DNA of 64,000 nucleotides, from contig NW_006499801.1 of NCBI RefSeq assembly GCF_000471905.2, positions 303,631 through 367,630 of the forward strand, read 5' to 3'. This DNA is from Amborella trichopoda. Lineage: Eukaryota; Streptophyta; Magnoliopsida; Amborellales; Amborellaceae. The notes below the pieces were generated by a model. It saw nothing but the letters and a program-made list of their open reading frames with translations. It was not told where the DNA came from and did no database searches. This document shows, one piece after another, positions 1 to 11,700 of the stretch; positions within the stretch are counted from its first letter, which is position 1; each line of letters begins with the position of its first letter. The translations under genes and the position numbers were made by a program.

Positions 1-629
1 ACGTTCTAATAATGGGAATGCATTATGGTATTGAACGAGAACTACCAGATATCTGGTATCAACACTCTTAAGAGGGAATGCATTCTAATAATGGGAGGGA
101 GACGGACGGACTTACATTTGATTCATCTTGGGCCTTAACGATGATTATGATTTGATTTCATATCCCATTACCCCTTATATTCTCCCAAAACATCCACTGA
201 TGCACGGCGACAGTGGAAATCAACCGTCCCCTTTATAATTTCTGTACCTGGCCCACAGTTTATGAACTAGCACGATCTTCCCTTGCTATACATACTCCAT
301 GATGCTCTTCATTCTTCGCTGTGCCAGGCTTAGTCTCATTTATCACAATCTATGCCTAATTGGACAGCTGCCATCTTTGATATGATCCAGACTGCACAAT
401 TATTATCTGTTGCGTGCTTTGTGCATCGATAGATCACTTGATCTGACAAATTCCAGGTCTGTTCTCGTGTGCAATGTGCATATGCCCTTTTTCATTTGTT
501 ATCACAGGGATAAGAAAATAAAAAATGAAGGTTTTGCAATGTTACAAACATAGTTCACTGCAACATGTTCAAGGATTTTGCATTTGTCCAGGTAGAAAGT
601 GAAAATACTGTTCTATAGGATAACTGGAA
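1..629. other. gene-free stretch
   Basis: No coding signal or RNA gene was recognised. The first 100 bases contain a short duplicated phrase (GGGAATGCAT, TCTAATAATGGGA), which looks like ordinary intergenic repeat debris. Confidence 0.4.
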
Positions 630-873
630 GAGCAGCTTTGCTTTATGAGGCAGAATGTTGGGCGGACAACACCTGTTAGGAGGTGGAGGTGCATGTTAGT
701 TCAAGCGGAAGGATTGATAAGGCTTAGGGGTACACCCAAAAGGACGTGAGTGGAATTAGTCCGAAAAGATATGGAGACCCTCAGAGGGTATGGCCTTAAA
801 AAGAGCATAATGGCGGACCAGGTTCATAGCCGACCTCAATTACTTGAGAAAAAGGCTATGATGATGATGATAT
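630..873 (+). mobile_element. RTE-type LINE, 3' end fragment
   Basis: In broken frames the plus strand encodes the typical C-terminal stretch of plant RTE-clade LINE proteins: ALLYEAECWA, then an arginine/lysine-rich part, then VRKDMETL and a segment ending in KKAMMMM. The piece ends in a short GATGATGAT tail, as RTE elements do instead of poly(A). Only the last part of the ORF and the tail remain, with stops between the blocks, so it is a dead 5'-truncated copy. A second RTE fragment lies at 46005-46945 on the other strand. The clade call rests on motif memory. Confidence 0.6.
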
Positions 874-2152
874 GAGCCCCATTATCAATTATACCTTTGA
901 CCTAATGGCTAATATGCTTGATTGCTACTATGATATGATCCATAAACTTTAGTGAGAGAGCTTATGATAGAGACGTGCTTAGCTCTGCTATGCCCAGAGT
1001 GAGGCATGGATTGTATTTCTAGCAAATTGATGCTTCTTATTTGCAATGGCTTGAGAGGAAACTTAGACGGCTCATATAATTGTGTATACAAATTTTTTAT
1101 TAGAGGCATTTTTATCATGCATGTTAATTTTAATTAAGTCACTTCATTGTTGCAGCTCTTTGTGCTTGCATGATTAGGGTTTCCTTTAGGGGTCCATCCA
1201 TCCAATCGATGATACTCATATTTTTTTCATGTCAATATCTAAACAAATGGCACCTTTGATATTTCTGTGTTTATTTTGAAGTTGTCTAGGATGAACTACT
1301 TGATGTGATATACCAATCCTTTAATTTTCTGTTAATTGTTTAGGAGATAGGTACTCCTCTTCTATCAACGGTTCTAGGGAATTTGTGTCAATAGAGCAAG
1401 GTGACTTATAATTAACCTTGAAAACCAGTTAAGTTTTCGTTTTCTAATTCGTTCAAGAAACTTCTTGGACAATTTGCTCCACATGTAAAAGATAGGAAAA
1501 CAAAGGTGAACGATTTATTTCTTACCTTGAGGCCCTCTAGCCTGACTGTCTTGTGATGTTCTACTCATACAAGAAGGCAGATGGTCCAGATTTCTTTTTC
1601 TTTTAAGAGAAGTTGATATATGGTGTTTTGTACAAAAATGGACCCCAAGACTGCTGAAGGCAAGAGAAGGCCCAAGAAGAGAACTGGGGAGGGGGGGGAG
1701 AGAAGAAAGAGTAGGATGAACTAGTCTTTAGACAGCCAACCTTGATAAAAACAAAGATGCTGCGACCCTGCAAAAATGCAGTGGGGAGGATAAAGCAGAG
1801 CAGGAGGATTAGTAACTCAGGTTGTGAAGAGCTGGTGCGGATGCCAAAGCTGTGGGTGATCAATGCGTGTAGGTCAAGTTAGCAATGAGTGGCATTAAAA
1901 TGGCCTTTGAATTTCTAGGCTATCTCCCATTGCACCTACTATAGCCAATCTATCTGCCATGTCATTCACCTAGTTTAGTGGCCTAGCTTAGCACCTGTTC
2001 AGATTTCATGCTCATGAATCAAAAGAAGAAAGCACTCAATGTTTACTTGGTACTTAGATTCAGAATTGAAGTCCTGGGGTCGTGCTGTTTTTTCCGGAAT
2101 GTTAGAATGTTTTCATCTCCTCAACCAATCTATTCTCTTGTTTTGCATGCAG
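874..2152. other. upstream or intron sequence of the GPI-anchored protein gene
   Basis: The acceptor of the coding exon at 2153 closes this stretch, so at least part of it is intron. I searched the plus strand for a first exon coding for a signal peptide followed by a donor and could not support one. The first exon may be short, may lie before the window, or may be lost. A poly(G)/GA-rich patch lies near 1684-1710. No RNA gene was seen. Confidence 0.4.
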
Positions 2153-2655
2153 ATTCTGAAGATAAGCAGCTATTTAACAGTCTTAACAGCTACAGGTCAT
2201 CCTCGAACCTCCCTGCCCTATCGAGTAATGAAAATGCAGCTTGCTTAGCCGACAAAATTGCTGGGAAATATGAAGACCAACCTTGCACCAACACCACCGG
2301 TGCTAACACGGTCCCTGGAACAGAGACTCAATTCAGTGATTACCCTGATTTCTTAGCCGATTGCCATCTCAACGTGTCAAACACCAGGGACGGTGTCATA
2401 ATGCTTGTCTGTGTTCCCAAACTCGTTCCGGCACTCGTCCTCTCCAACTTCACGCACTCCCAGCAGTACTCTCGCTATCTCAATGACACCAAATATGTGG
2501 GTGCTGGAATTGCTTCGGAGGACAACTGGATTGTTGCAGTCCTCACCACCAACACATCAACTGGAAGCTTCCAACCGTACAACGCTGCTACATCCTCAAA
2601 GGTTGTCATGTCTTCTCTCTTTTTACTGGCTTTTAGCTGCTTCTTACTTGACTGA
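2153..2655 (+). CDS. GPI-anchored secreted protein (At5g19250/At3g06035 family), last exon
   Basis: An exon begins after a TTTTGCATGCAG acceptor with SEDKQLFNSLNSYR and runs to TGA at 2653-2655. It matches the conserved body of the small plant family of uncharacterised GPI-anchored proteins. Visible features are the N-terminal helix (LNSYR), four cysteines (ACLADK, QPCTNTT, DCHLN, LVCVP), the TVPGTE motif, several N-glycosylation sequons (NTT, NVS, NFT, NDT, NTS), the DNWIVAVLTTNT block and a hydrophobic C-terminal tail (SSLFLLAFSCFLL) suited to GPI attachment. The open frame runs upstream to 2008, but that part has no similarity and precedes the acceptor, so it is taken as intron. The signal-peptide exon is missing from view. 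The family's role is unknown; the location would be the outer face of the plasma membrane. Confidence 0.8.
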
Positions 2656-3734
2656 ACCCTATGTTGTGTGCAATTTTCCTTCTTTTCTTTTTGGAGATCC
2701 TTTTCACGGAACTGTGAACATGTCTTGAGAGTAGGTAGGGATTGCAGCTCTTTGCTCCTTCCTCTTTCATATTTAGAGTAAATACCTGTGTTTGTTGCAG
2801 TTTTTTTTTTTGTTGTCATTTTTCATATTTTGTATTCAACGTTTTTTCTTCTCTTGCTACGTCACGAGCAAATCAGCCAGAAGACTTGCACCTTGTTACT
2901 TTTATCGGTTATACTTCCCTTCACACACACACAATGAGCTCTCCCAATTTTTGGCTACTGTGATATTATTGGAGGTTTTAAACTCCTAATTGTAATTATT
3001 CCTCCCAAGGGAAGTGCTGTTTGGCTTAATCAATGTCCAAGTCTTCATGGGTAGCTGTATTAGATCTTTTTCCATCTTGCAAGCCCCTTTATTTTGTATA
3101 TCTGGTTTGATCCAAGCAATTGCATAACCGCTCAAGTTCTATAGGAAGAAAGACGTGGGGAAAAGAATAGAACTCTCGCTTTGGATAGTGAACTAACATT
3201 ATAACTGATCAATCCCCCGATTTGAATTGGGTATCCTTATAGACCTGGCCAATTCCCCAATGGTATCGAGAACCGGTCAAGTCTCTCCTTGGATCACTGG
3301 TTCGATCCACTGTACAGTGACTCAATGGGAATCATCCGGTCATTTTTTCACATCAAAGGTAACTTCTTATTTTCCTTTGGGAGTTCTCTCTTTCCCCAAC
3401 TTTTACGTATCAATAGTTCATTGAAATGATTTATCTGAGGTATAAGAAGCCATAGATTGGATGCCAAAATCATCTGTCGTCTTCCCTTAATTTCTTACCG
3501 AAAATTACCCTTTTTTGGCTGAAAGTTTGGGTTTTTTTGTTGTCTAGGAATTTGCTGAATAGCATCATTCTGCTCCATTCTTCAACTAATTTTCTCAAAT
3601 TTGGCTCTAAATGGCCGTAATCCAGCCTTCTACAAGATTATAGGCTCTATTTGATTGATTTTTCCCGTATTGTTATGGATTTGGCTTGAAAATTTTTGGG
3701 TGCTCTATCACCTGTTTTTGGAATCTGTCCGACA

Positions 3735-3849
3735 GATTTCTCTATATTTCAACAAAACAAAACGATAGGGTTTTTGATATGCACGGAGACTGATTTCTCT
3801 ATATTTCAACAAAACAAAACGATAGGGTGTTTTGATATACACGGAGCCT
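3735..3849. repeat. 57-bp tandem duplication
   Basis: Two near-identical copies (3735-3791 and 3792-3849) begin GATTTCTCTATATTTCAACA and end in ATACACGGAG or a close variant. A third copy starts at 3850 and breaks off after a few bases. A recent slippage or unequal-exchange event in intergenic DNA is likely. Confidence 0.85.
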
Positions 3850-4164
3850 GATTTCTTCACATGAAGTATCCATAAATCTTTATTTATATTTTTTTATTTT
3901 GATTTTTCGCTTGAATTTAGGGTGCATATAATTTTAGGGTTATTGAAAACCCGGCGAGTTATTGATTTCTACGGTGATTTGAACCAAATATGTTCAAATT
4001 TGGTTTGACAGAATTCTTCCCTTCACGTTATTATAGATCTAATTCGATGGATCTAAACGCATTGTTGTATGGTTTAGGTTAAGAACTTATCGGGTCTAGG
4101 GTTTCCGAAAGAGTGTCCATTTTTCTGGAAAAAATTGTTTATAATTTGTAAAATTTTATGTTAA

Positions 4165-4330
4165 AAAATTTTTCTTTGTTTTTCAAATTGAACTTTTTTT
4201 TTTTTTGGACCAAATTCTTTGTTTATCAAATTGAAATTTTTTGTTGGGGTTCATTTTGGGGTTCATTTTGACCATATTCTTTGTTTTTCAAATTTAACTT
4301 TTTTTTTTGGGGTTCATTTTGACTGAATAT
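4165..4330. repeat. T-rich degenerate tandem repeat
   Basis: Three imperfect units share TTCTTTGTTTTTCAAATT, a poly-T run and GGGGTTCATTTTG. The units differ in length by slippage in the T runs. Confidence 0.6.
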
Positions 4331-5099
4331 ATCGTTCATTTTGATCATATATATGAATGATTTTATGCGAGTTCTATTGTAATATGATAAAACGATTTTC
4401 AAAAACTATGTTAAGGCTATTTGTTTTACCTCAATTTTTAAATATACATTCTTTTCAATATTCATAAAAAGTAAAATATGAAAACACAATCTAAAAAATG
4501 TTCTATTAGCCCAATTAACATAAGCCATATATTTTGATAAGATGATTAGATCTAGGTAGGAATTTTTTCCTTCTCAATTTCTTTAAAAATTTATTGTTAT
4601 TACTTGAAAAAGGTTAGAAATAAAAACATAATTTTGTAAAGATCTAGATTTTGAAATTTATCAAATGAATAGTCTTAAAGCCATTGTAGGAGGGGTCTTG
4701 TTTTGATCATATTTAGAGAGCAAATTAAGTTTTACTTTTTTGGGGATTGATTATTAAGCTGAAAAGAAAGTTTGTGCAGTTCTGGAGCATACAAATGCCA
4801 AACATATGATTTTTTAAAAGTGTGGTTTTATAATGATATAATGACATGAAATCACTTCCCAAATACATAGATTCTAGGATGCGTATTCGATTTAATTTTT
4901 TATTTTTTTATTTAATTTTTATGATTGTTCATTGAAATAAAGCTAGTGTGTATTTAAAAGTTAGGGGTTAAACAAATGATCCTAACATAATTTTTGAATA
5001 TTGCTTAATTATATTACTATATAACTCTTGTATGAAATCATTCCCCATATATATAAATGGAAAAATTGTTTCATATGACACAATCCAACATTTATATTT

Positions 5100-5370
5100 T
5101 TGCAATCCACGAGGTTTAAAGCATTCATCTTAAAGATGGATGCAAATGGATGATCTATCTAAAAACAATTGAAACTACCTGTCTAAATGATTTCTTAATA
5201 TTATTATTTTTAATTTTCAAAATTCATTTATTTTTTCATATTCATGATTTCCATGTTAAAGATCACGTCATTGAAAATTAAATCCCAAAATCCTTCTCAA
5301 AAACAGATTTTTAAGAGGTGACTCGTTTCTACATGGACTCATAAAAACCGTGTCCACATATATATATAAT
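5100..5370. repeat. dispersed foldback-type element, copy 1
   Basis: This stretch is collinear with 58800-59070 in an AGPase intron. Shared parts are a near-palindrome at 5121-5143 (arms GCATTCATCTT and AAGATGGATGC, one mismatch), CTAAAAACAATTG, TTTTTTCATATTCATGAT, CCATGTTAAAGAT and finally AAACCGTGTCC. Two copies with the same order of blocks indicate a non-autonomous transposon or other dispersed repeat. Its exact ends and family are unknown. Confidence 0.55.
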
Positions 5371-5748
5371 ATATATGCTACAGCCTCAACTCAGCTTGGG
5401 TTTGCCATGCAATAGGCATCAAAACATCGGAATTTACATATTTGAGAGCGAAAAAACCAATCTAAATCAAGAAAAGGAGAACTAGAGTATAAATAAATCG
5501 CTAGACAAAATTGGCTGACAACAAGAGTGCTAAGCAAAATTGAAGAATACGAATCTACACGGTGACTAACAGCGGGAGTACTCTTCGTCAAATTGGAGAA
5601 TCTGAAATCAAGCTGGGTGAGGCCAGCTGGTTAACTGCAGCTGCTACTTCATTCTCTGCTCACCAAAACACGCACCTTCATCGGTCTTTCAAGAAGCTGC
5701 ATAAAATGCTTAAGTAACTCGCCCATGGTAGGTTGACGGTCGCTCCCT

Positions 5749-8700
5749 TCAAAACATCATGCCCATGGTCCTCTCCATTTTCTCTAAATCTTCTTGTGAC
5801 AAAAGAGTTTTCTTGCCACTGCCGCCACCAGATTTGTCATATGGTTGGGCCATTTTACGCAGGAACTGAAATCACAATCATCAGCAGTTCTCAGAAGATT
5901 ATATAATTCCCAACCACGAGGGTACAATGCTAGGTACAAAATTTTGAGAAAGTTACAACATAGCGTAGAATTTGCTTTAAACAACAGGATACATCACATT
6001 TGTGGGTTCAGATTTATATAGATGGAAGCATGGTGTTCCTTCTTTATATCTTTAGTCAATGAACAATGAAAATCTGAAGTTCCCGATTCATAAGAGCTGC
6101 AAGCTTGCAACACTGAGTCTCGCATAAAAAACATGGGCTAACATCCAAGATAACAGTCTCATAAATGGACTAACGACCAAGATGAGGTTGTCAACGATTC
6201 TCAAGAGAACAAGAAATACAATTTTCAATTTTTTGTATCCATTTGGCAGTAACGAAAATTTCAAAAGGTTTTTTGCATGCCATCCCAAAAGTTTGTCCAA
6301 ACTTTTATTGTCTTCTAAGGAAAAGAAAATGGAGTCCCCCTTAAAAAGAATTTTCCCGAGATGAAGGTCCAAATTGGTAATGTATCTCAAGAATGTAAGG
6401 TTCGTTAGGGAACCCTGTTATATCCTTCGCAGAGTTTATTATTTGCACAAGTGGGCTAGAGTTTCGAACCCTAAATTTAGTAAATATCCCCAAGAATCCG
6501 ATAAGATAGAATCAGCAAAAGAATTATTTTCTGGATTCTTCGAATTTCACATGGAATGGATTGAGGTCAAGAAGCACCAAATTCAACACATCTCTTATGG
6601 CAGAATTTTCTAGCGCACAAATCAAATTTAATCAGCAACAAATCTTGAGAGTCTTGCAACAAATTCCAAACAGATATTACAAAAAATCTTGATAACAACT
6701 TTGGACAAAGGTTGAATAGGTTATAGAAGAAACATTACCTCACGTGCAATATGTAAAGCCATGTCAGTACTCAGATTAAGGTGTGCATCATGAAGATGTG
6801 ATAATATCCATCCAGGTAATTTTGATCGCTTATCATGACGGCTATATCTGCAAAATTTTATATTATGCATGCATACATACACGAGTGGAAATGTTCAATC
6901 CACTGTCGCCAGAAAAGTAACAAAGATTACACAGATGATGATGACCTGATGAAATTGATAAGGAAGAAATTCCGAAGAATGATAGTGGTGCCAAATTTGC
7001 CACCATAAATGAAGAATTTCGAATACACTCAATTATACCATGTACCAGAGCAAAAATACAGAAGCCTGGAATATTCCACCAGGAATATCTAGCATTGTAA
7101 GTCAGAGCAATGAAATGCCATCAAAACATGTTCCTAGACGGATCACATTGAAAAGGGTTTATATACGCATAACAGCTAGCTTGTGCAACAGGCAAACATA
7201 AGACAACACACCTCTTGTCAGCAAAAATCATCATGCCATAATCTGATTTGGAGCGAATAACACGGCCAACACATTGTGCAGCTTGCCTCTGATAAAAAGT
7301 TAGGAACAATACCATCCATGAAATATGAATGAATAATTGAAGATGGAACATGGATGTTATTCATCAAACCACCACATGGAAAAAAGAAAAAAATCATGTA
7401 AATGACCCAGGAAACAACAAAGACAGATTTATACCACAGCATCAAAAGTCAGGAAGTCCCCCTCCTTTATCTGAAATGTCTCTCTCAAATACTCTAACCG
7501 GGCAAGCAGGATTCTGCAAGAAAAGAGGCAATTATAAACCATCCTATGGCAGGGATAGACATATTTATGATTTTCACGGATACAAAAACTGACAAGAATA
7601 TTATACTGCTTTTAACGGATATAAGGTACACTATCTCTAAATATATTTACTACTATATGCTTAACCCCTGAAAGAAACTCACTTTTATCAAAATGAACAA
7701 TAACTACCAGGAATGAAATGAAGTACGTACTATTGTCAACAATAGCACCAGGAAGAATAAAACCTGCTCAAAGTGTATTGAAAAGGAACCCCAAACATGA
7801 TAACAAGCCTCCCATAGTGGCGATCGAAGTCTATACCTTCAGCTACTTTTCCCCTGTGAAATGGTCAGAGACTTTAGCTATTTTGTATGTACATAACTGC
7901 TGCATATTACAGTTTTGTATACAGCACAACGTTTTGGTGCATTAACATAATCAAATATATCAATTACTATAACATGAATTGAATAAGCATAGATGTATAT
8001 ATCACATAGGAAAAAGTTCTTATAAGGTTGCAACCTTACTTGTAAAAATAATGTTGTAGTAGTCTACATCCTCCATCTTATTTAAATGGTGTAGATTTGG
8101 CATTATCTTGAAAGATTTACCACTGACATTTTTTTAAAATAAATGTCAAATTTACACCATCTAACTAAAATGGGCAGTATAGAGCATCGCAAACTTACTT
8201 CTACAAGTAAGGCTGCCACCTTATACAAACCGCACCCCATCATATATGCAAACACCTTCACTACACAGACAAATGCAGCTGTACTCCATATGCAAGTGTC
8301 TAATGTCATTACAAGATAACATTATGTATTAAACCTGCAAATCCAAGACCCAATGTAAATGACAAAACCTGCCTAGTCACTGTTCCATGTCTATTCCTTA
8401 AGATCCAACGCATAGAAGGGAAAGAGAGGCGAATAACACAAAGTAATAATGATATCTATCTTCTCTCTTTTTCAACCAATAAAGCCTAAATTGTGATTTG
8501 TTTCCATAAATTCAGCTTCAAAATGAAAAATATATGCCAGAATGCAATATTTGCGAGCTTTGATTCCCGTGAATGGACATTTCCTCTCTTTGCCTACCAG
8601 AATACCTGTGATTGTGTGCACCCACATGCATGCATATGGAAAGGCATAGAAACATCTACCATGCAGTCATTAAGGAACACACATATTTATTTAAACACGG

Positions 8701-11700
8701 ATGCTTGTTCACAAACAAACAAAAATCAGCATGTGCACAACTGGCACAAGCTCAAAAAATATGGCAGAACATAAGCGCACAAAAATAGAAAACATAATGG
8801 CATCAGACGAATTTGCGAAACTCAGTAAATGTCAAGCATAATCGTACAGGAATTTGTATTTATTATAGATATGCTTTCCCAAATCAATAATGATTTCCAA
8901 GATAGCAACATGCAAGGCTATAACATATTGCTGCTATGGCCATCAAACAAGAGGGCCCCCATATAATGAGGCTGAGAGGTAATGGTTTTCAGGTACCAAT
9001 TTCTGATGTCATGTATGGACGTCCATCCATGCCCTCCTTTGCCTTCCCTCTGTGACAACTACATTCATCTATTTCGCCCTGCTGCATCCACCTGTACCAC
9101 ACGCCTCTCTTCTTCATCCAAGTCTTCTCCTCCTGGCTCTACACTCATCTCTTCCCCTGGTAACCTAATCTCCTCTGCCCCCTCATCCCTTGTGTCCCCT
9201 GCAACCATTCCCTCCCTCGCATCCCCTCCTCTACCCTCGGCCAACCTCATTTCCTTGAGAGGCCTCCACTTCTCTTCCCAAGAACATTTCCTGGCTAAAT
9301 CCCTCATTGACCATTTCCACCCCCGTAGCGGCGACCTCAGAGGCATAGAGAGGTGGGGACAACAGATTTGGGAAAGCCTGAGCTAGCCTGCCATAAACAC
9401 TCAAGCGGTGATTTCCTCTTCTTATTCCCATCCAAAGGTAGTGCACTCAGAGCCCTAAACTAGTCCACTCCCCATTTCAAAGGGACCTCTCTTTCTCCTT
9501 CCAAATGGAGCAAGGACTGCAGGGCGTTTCTCTGAGAAAATCTGGCTTCAAGTTTCCCACATTTCCCTTCACACTTGCCACCCAGAAATTTTCAAGCTCA
9601 TCAGTAACCATTGTGGGCCATTCATCTCCATCTATTGGAAGTCCTCCGAATTCCTACCTCTTGGTTCTAATCTGCTACTCATGGAATCCCTGAATCCCAA
9701 ACTCATCCCTCCTTTTCTCTGGCTAGAGATCGAGGGTCAATACTATCGAACCCATATCTCCTGGTTCGCGGCTTCCTCTCCCTCATTGCGCCATTTCCAG
9801 GACCACGATTCCACTGCCCGAGTGATCATGAGACCAGACCACCAAGTTTCGGTGGTCCACAATGAGTGGACCACAGTAAGACACGAGATGCGGATGGGCG
9901 CCTCATCGTCGTCCAAGGTCATATCGCAGCGCCGTGATGGATCCCTTGCCTCCTTGATCGAGTGCGCAGATGGCCAACGATCGAACAGCCCCTGCCTCTA
10001 GCCCCTAACTCCTTACCCCATCACGTGCATGCCCACTCCTCTCCTCGTGACGTGGCCCAACCAGCTTTCCAGGGCCACGTTATTTTTCCACCACCCCAAT
10101 CCAAACTACCCGCCCCTCAGGAGTGCCACCCTCACCTCTTGTACCCCTTTCCCTCAGCATGACACCTCGCCCCCTCACCCTTCCCCAGCCACCCATTCCA
10201 TGAGCAACATGCCACCCTCTTGCCCCTCAACCCACATGACTGAAGTCCCGCCCCCTACCCCTCTGCATTCCCCATCACTTCGCCAGTTGTCCCTCCCCTC
10301 ATCACCGTCCACCTTGCCAGGTGGTCCATCCCCTTTTAGCCACTTCGTCAACCTAGAACCCCATCCCGAGGCCAGGATTTGGCCCCATCCTTTACCCCTC
10401 CCTCTTCCTCCTGCACCTGCTTTTTGCCCCTCTCCTTGCTTCATCCCCCAAACCCAGCGCCCATGACTCCACCCAGATGGCAAGAACCCATCCCTTGCAA
10501 ATCCCAACCCTCACATTTCCTCGCCCCCATCCGCTCAACCCAGTAGGGTTGGATTACTGGGTTGAACTTTCCATCATCACCTCTCTCTTCTTCCCCCCCT
10601 ATGTCCCCTGGCGTCTCACCATCTCCGTGGCCATAGCAAATCACCGCCTTGCCAGCGTCTCATCCTCCCTCGCCTCTCCTAACAGCCATTCTCTAGTATT
10701 GACGGAACAATGTTGCCTAATCCTCTCCTCCACCTCCCCCAATGTTTCTCCACCACCTGCGCCCGCAACAACACACCCCCTCGCTAGCACCTTTACCGCC
10801 CTCACCTCTCCTGGCTGCCTACCATCAACATCTACGCAACAAAGCTACCTTCCCTCCCCTCGACTTTTTCCTTCTCTCTCCTCCCTCCCCTTCGCCACCT
10901 TCTCTGAAACCTGCCCCTTTCTCCTCTCTCTCCCCCCCCCACCCACCCACGCACCCAGTTACCCTCATTCCCCCTTCCTTTCCCTTAAACCGGCTAATCC
11001 TTCACTACTTTCCTCCACATCGTCTCCTCCCTGTTCTCCAGCTTGCACCCTCTCACCTTCACCTCCCACCACCATGGCCCTCATCCCCTACTCTGAAGCC
11101 CCTTTTTCTCTGATCCTTGGTCTTTCCACTCCTAGCCCTGCCCTCTTGGGCATGGCCCCTGTCGGCTTCTACAACTCAACTCCTCCCTCTCCTGTTTTCC
11201 CCCCATTCGCATGGGTGTGCTACAATCTCCTTTCCCCCTAGCCTACCCCCTCCCCCCACCCCCAAAATTCTTGGTGGCAACACCACCATTCCTCTGGTCC
11301 TCTCCCCACCCTTGGAACTCTACCACCATCTTTTCCTAGCTACCTCACCCCTTCTCATCTGGCTTCAACCTGCACCTTACTACCTTGGATCTATCCCTCC
11401 CTCTCAATCTTACCATTTTGTCTTCTTTCCCCCCGCTATGGCCCCCATCACTAACCCCCTATCCCCACCATCCCCCTACCCCAACCTCACGGACCTATTC
11501 TCCCCCCCCCCTCCCCCCCCCTTCTCTTTCGTTTTTCAAACTCACCCTATGGACAAAGACAAGGCCCTGCTACGAAGGCTATCCTACCACTTCGTCCCCC
11601 CCCCCCCTCCTCCCCTTGTTCTCCCAGAATCTGCCATCCCCCCTAAGACTTAGCAAAGAGTACGTTGTCGGCCTCTCCTCCTTTGGTGGACTCCCTCTTT

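Larger units (their letters stand above)
2656..5095. other. 3' flank of the GPI gene and AT-rich intergenic DNA
   Basis: The first few hundred bases are probably the 3' UTR of the GPI gene (T-rich, several AT-rich stretches, a poly-T run near 2802). The rest is AT-rich non-coding DNA with two local repeat patches, listed separately. No gene was recognised. Confidence 0.4.

Noticed and set aside
2008-2152. N-terminal extension of the GPI protein frame
   Set aside because: It precedes a good TTTTGCATGCAG acceptor, lacks a signal peptide and does not match the family.
10477-11653. Long open frames of 254 and 178 residues, proline- and serine-rich
   Set aside because: They overlap in several phases in C-rich sequence where stop codons are rare, show no family motif, and lie in the LINE ORF1 region. 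Composition artefacts.
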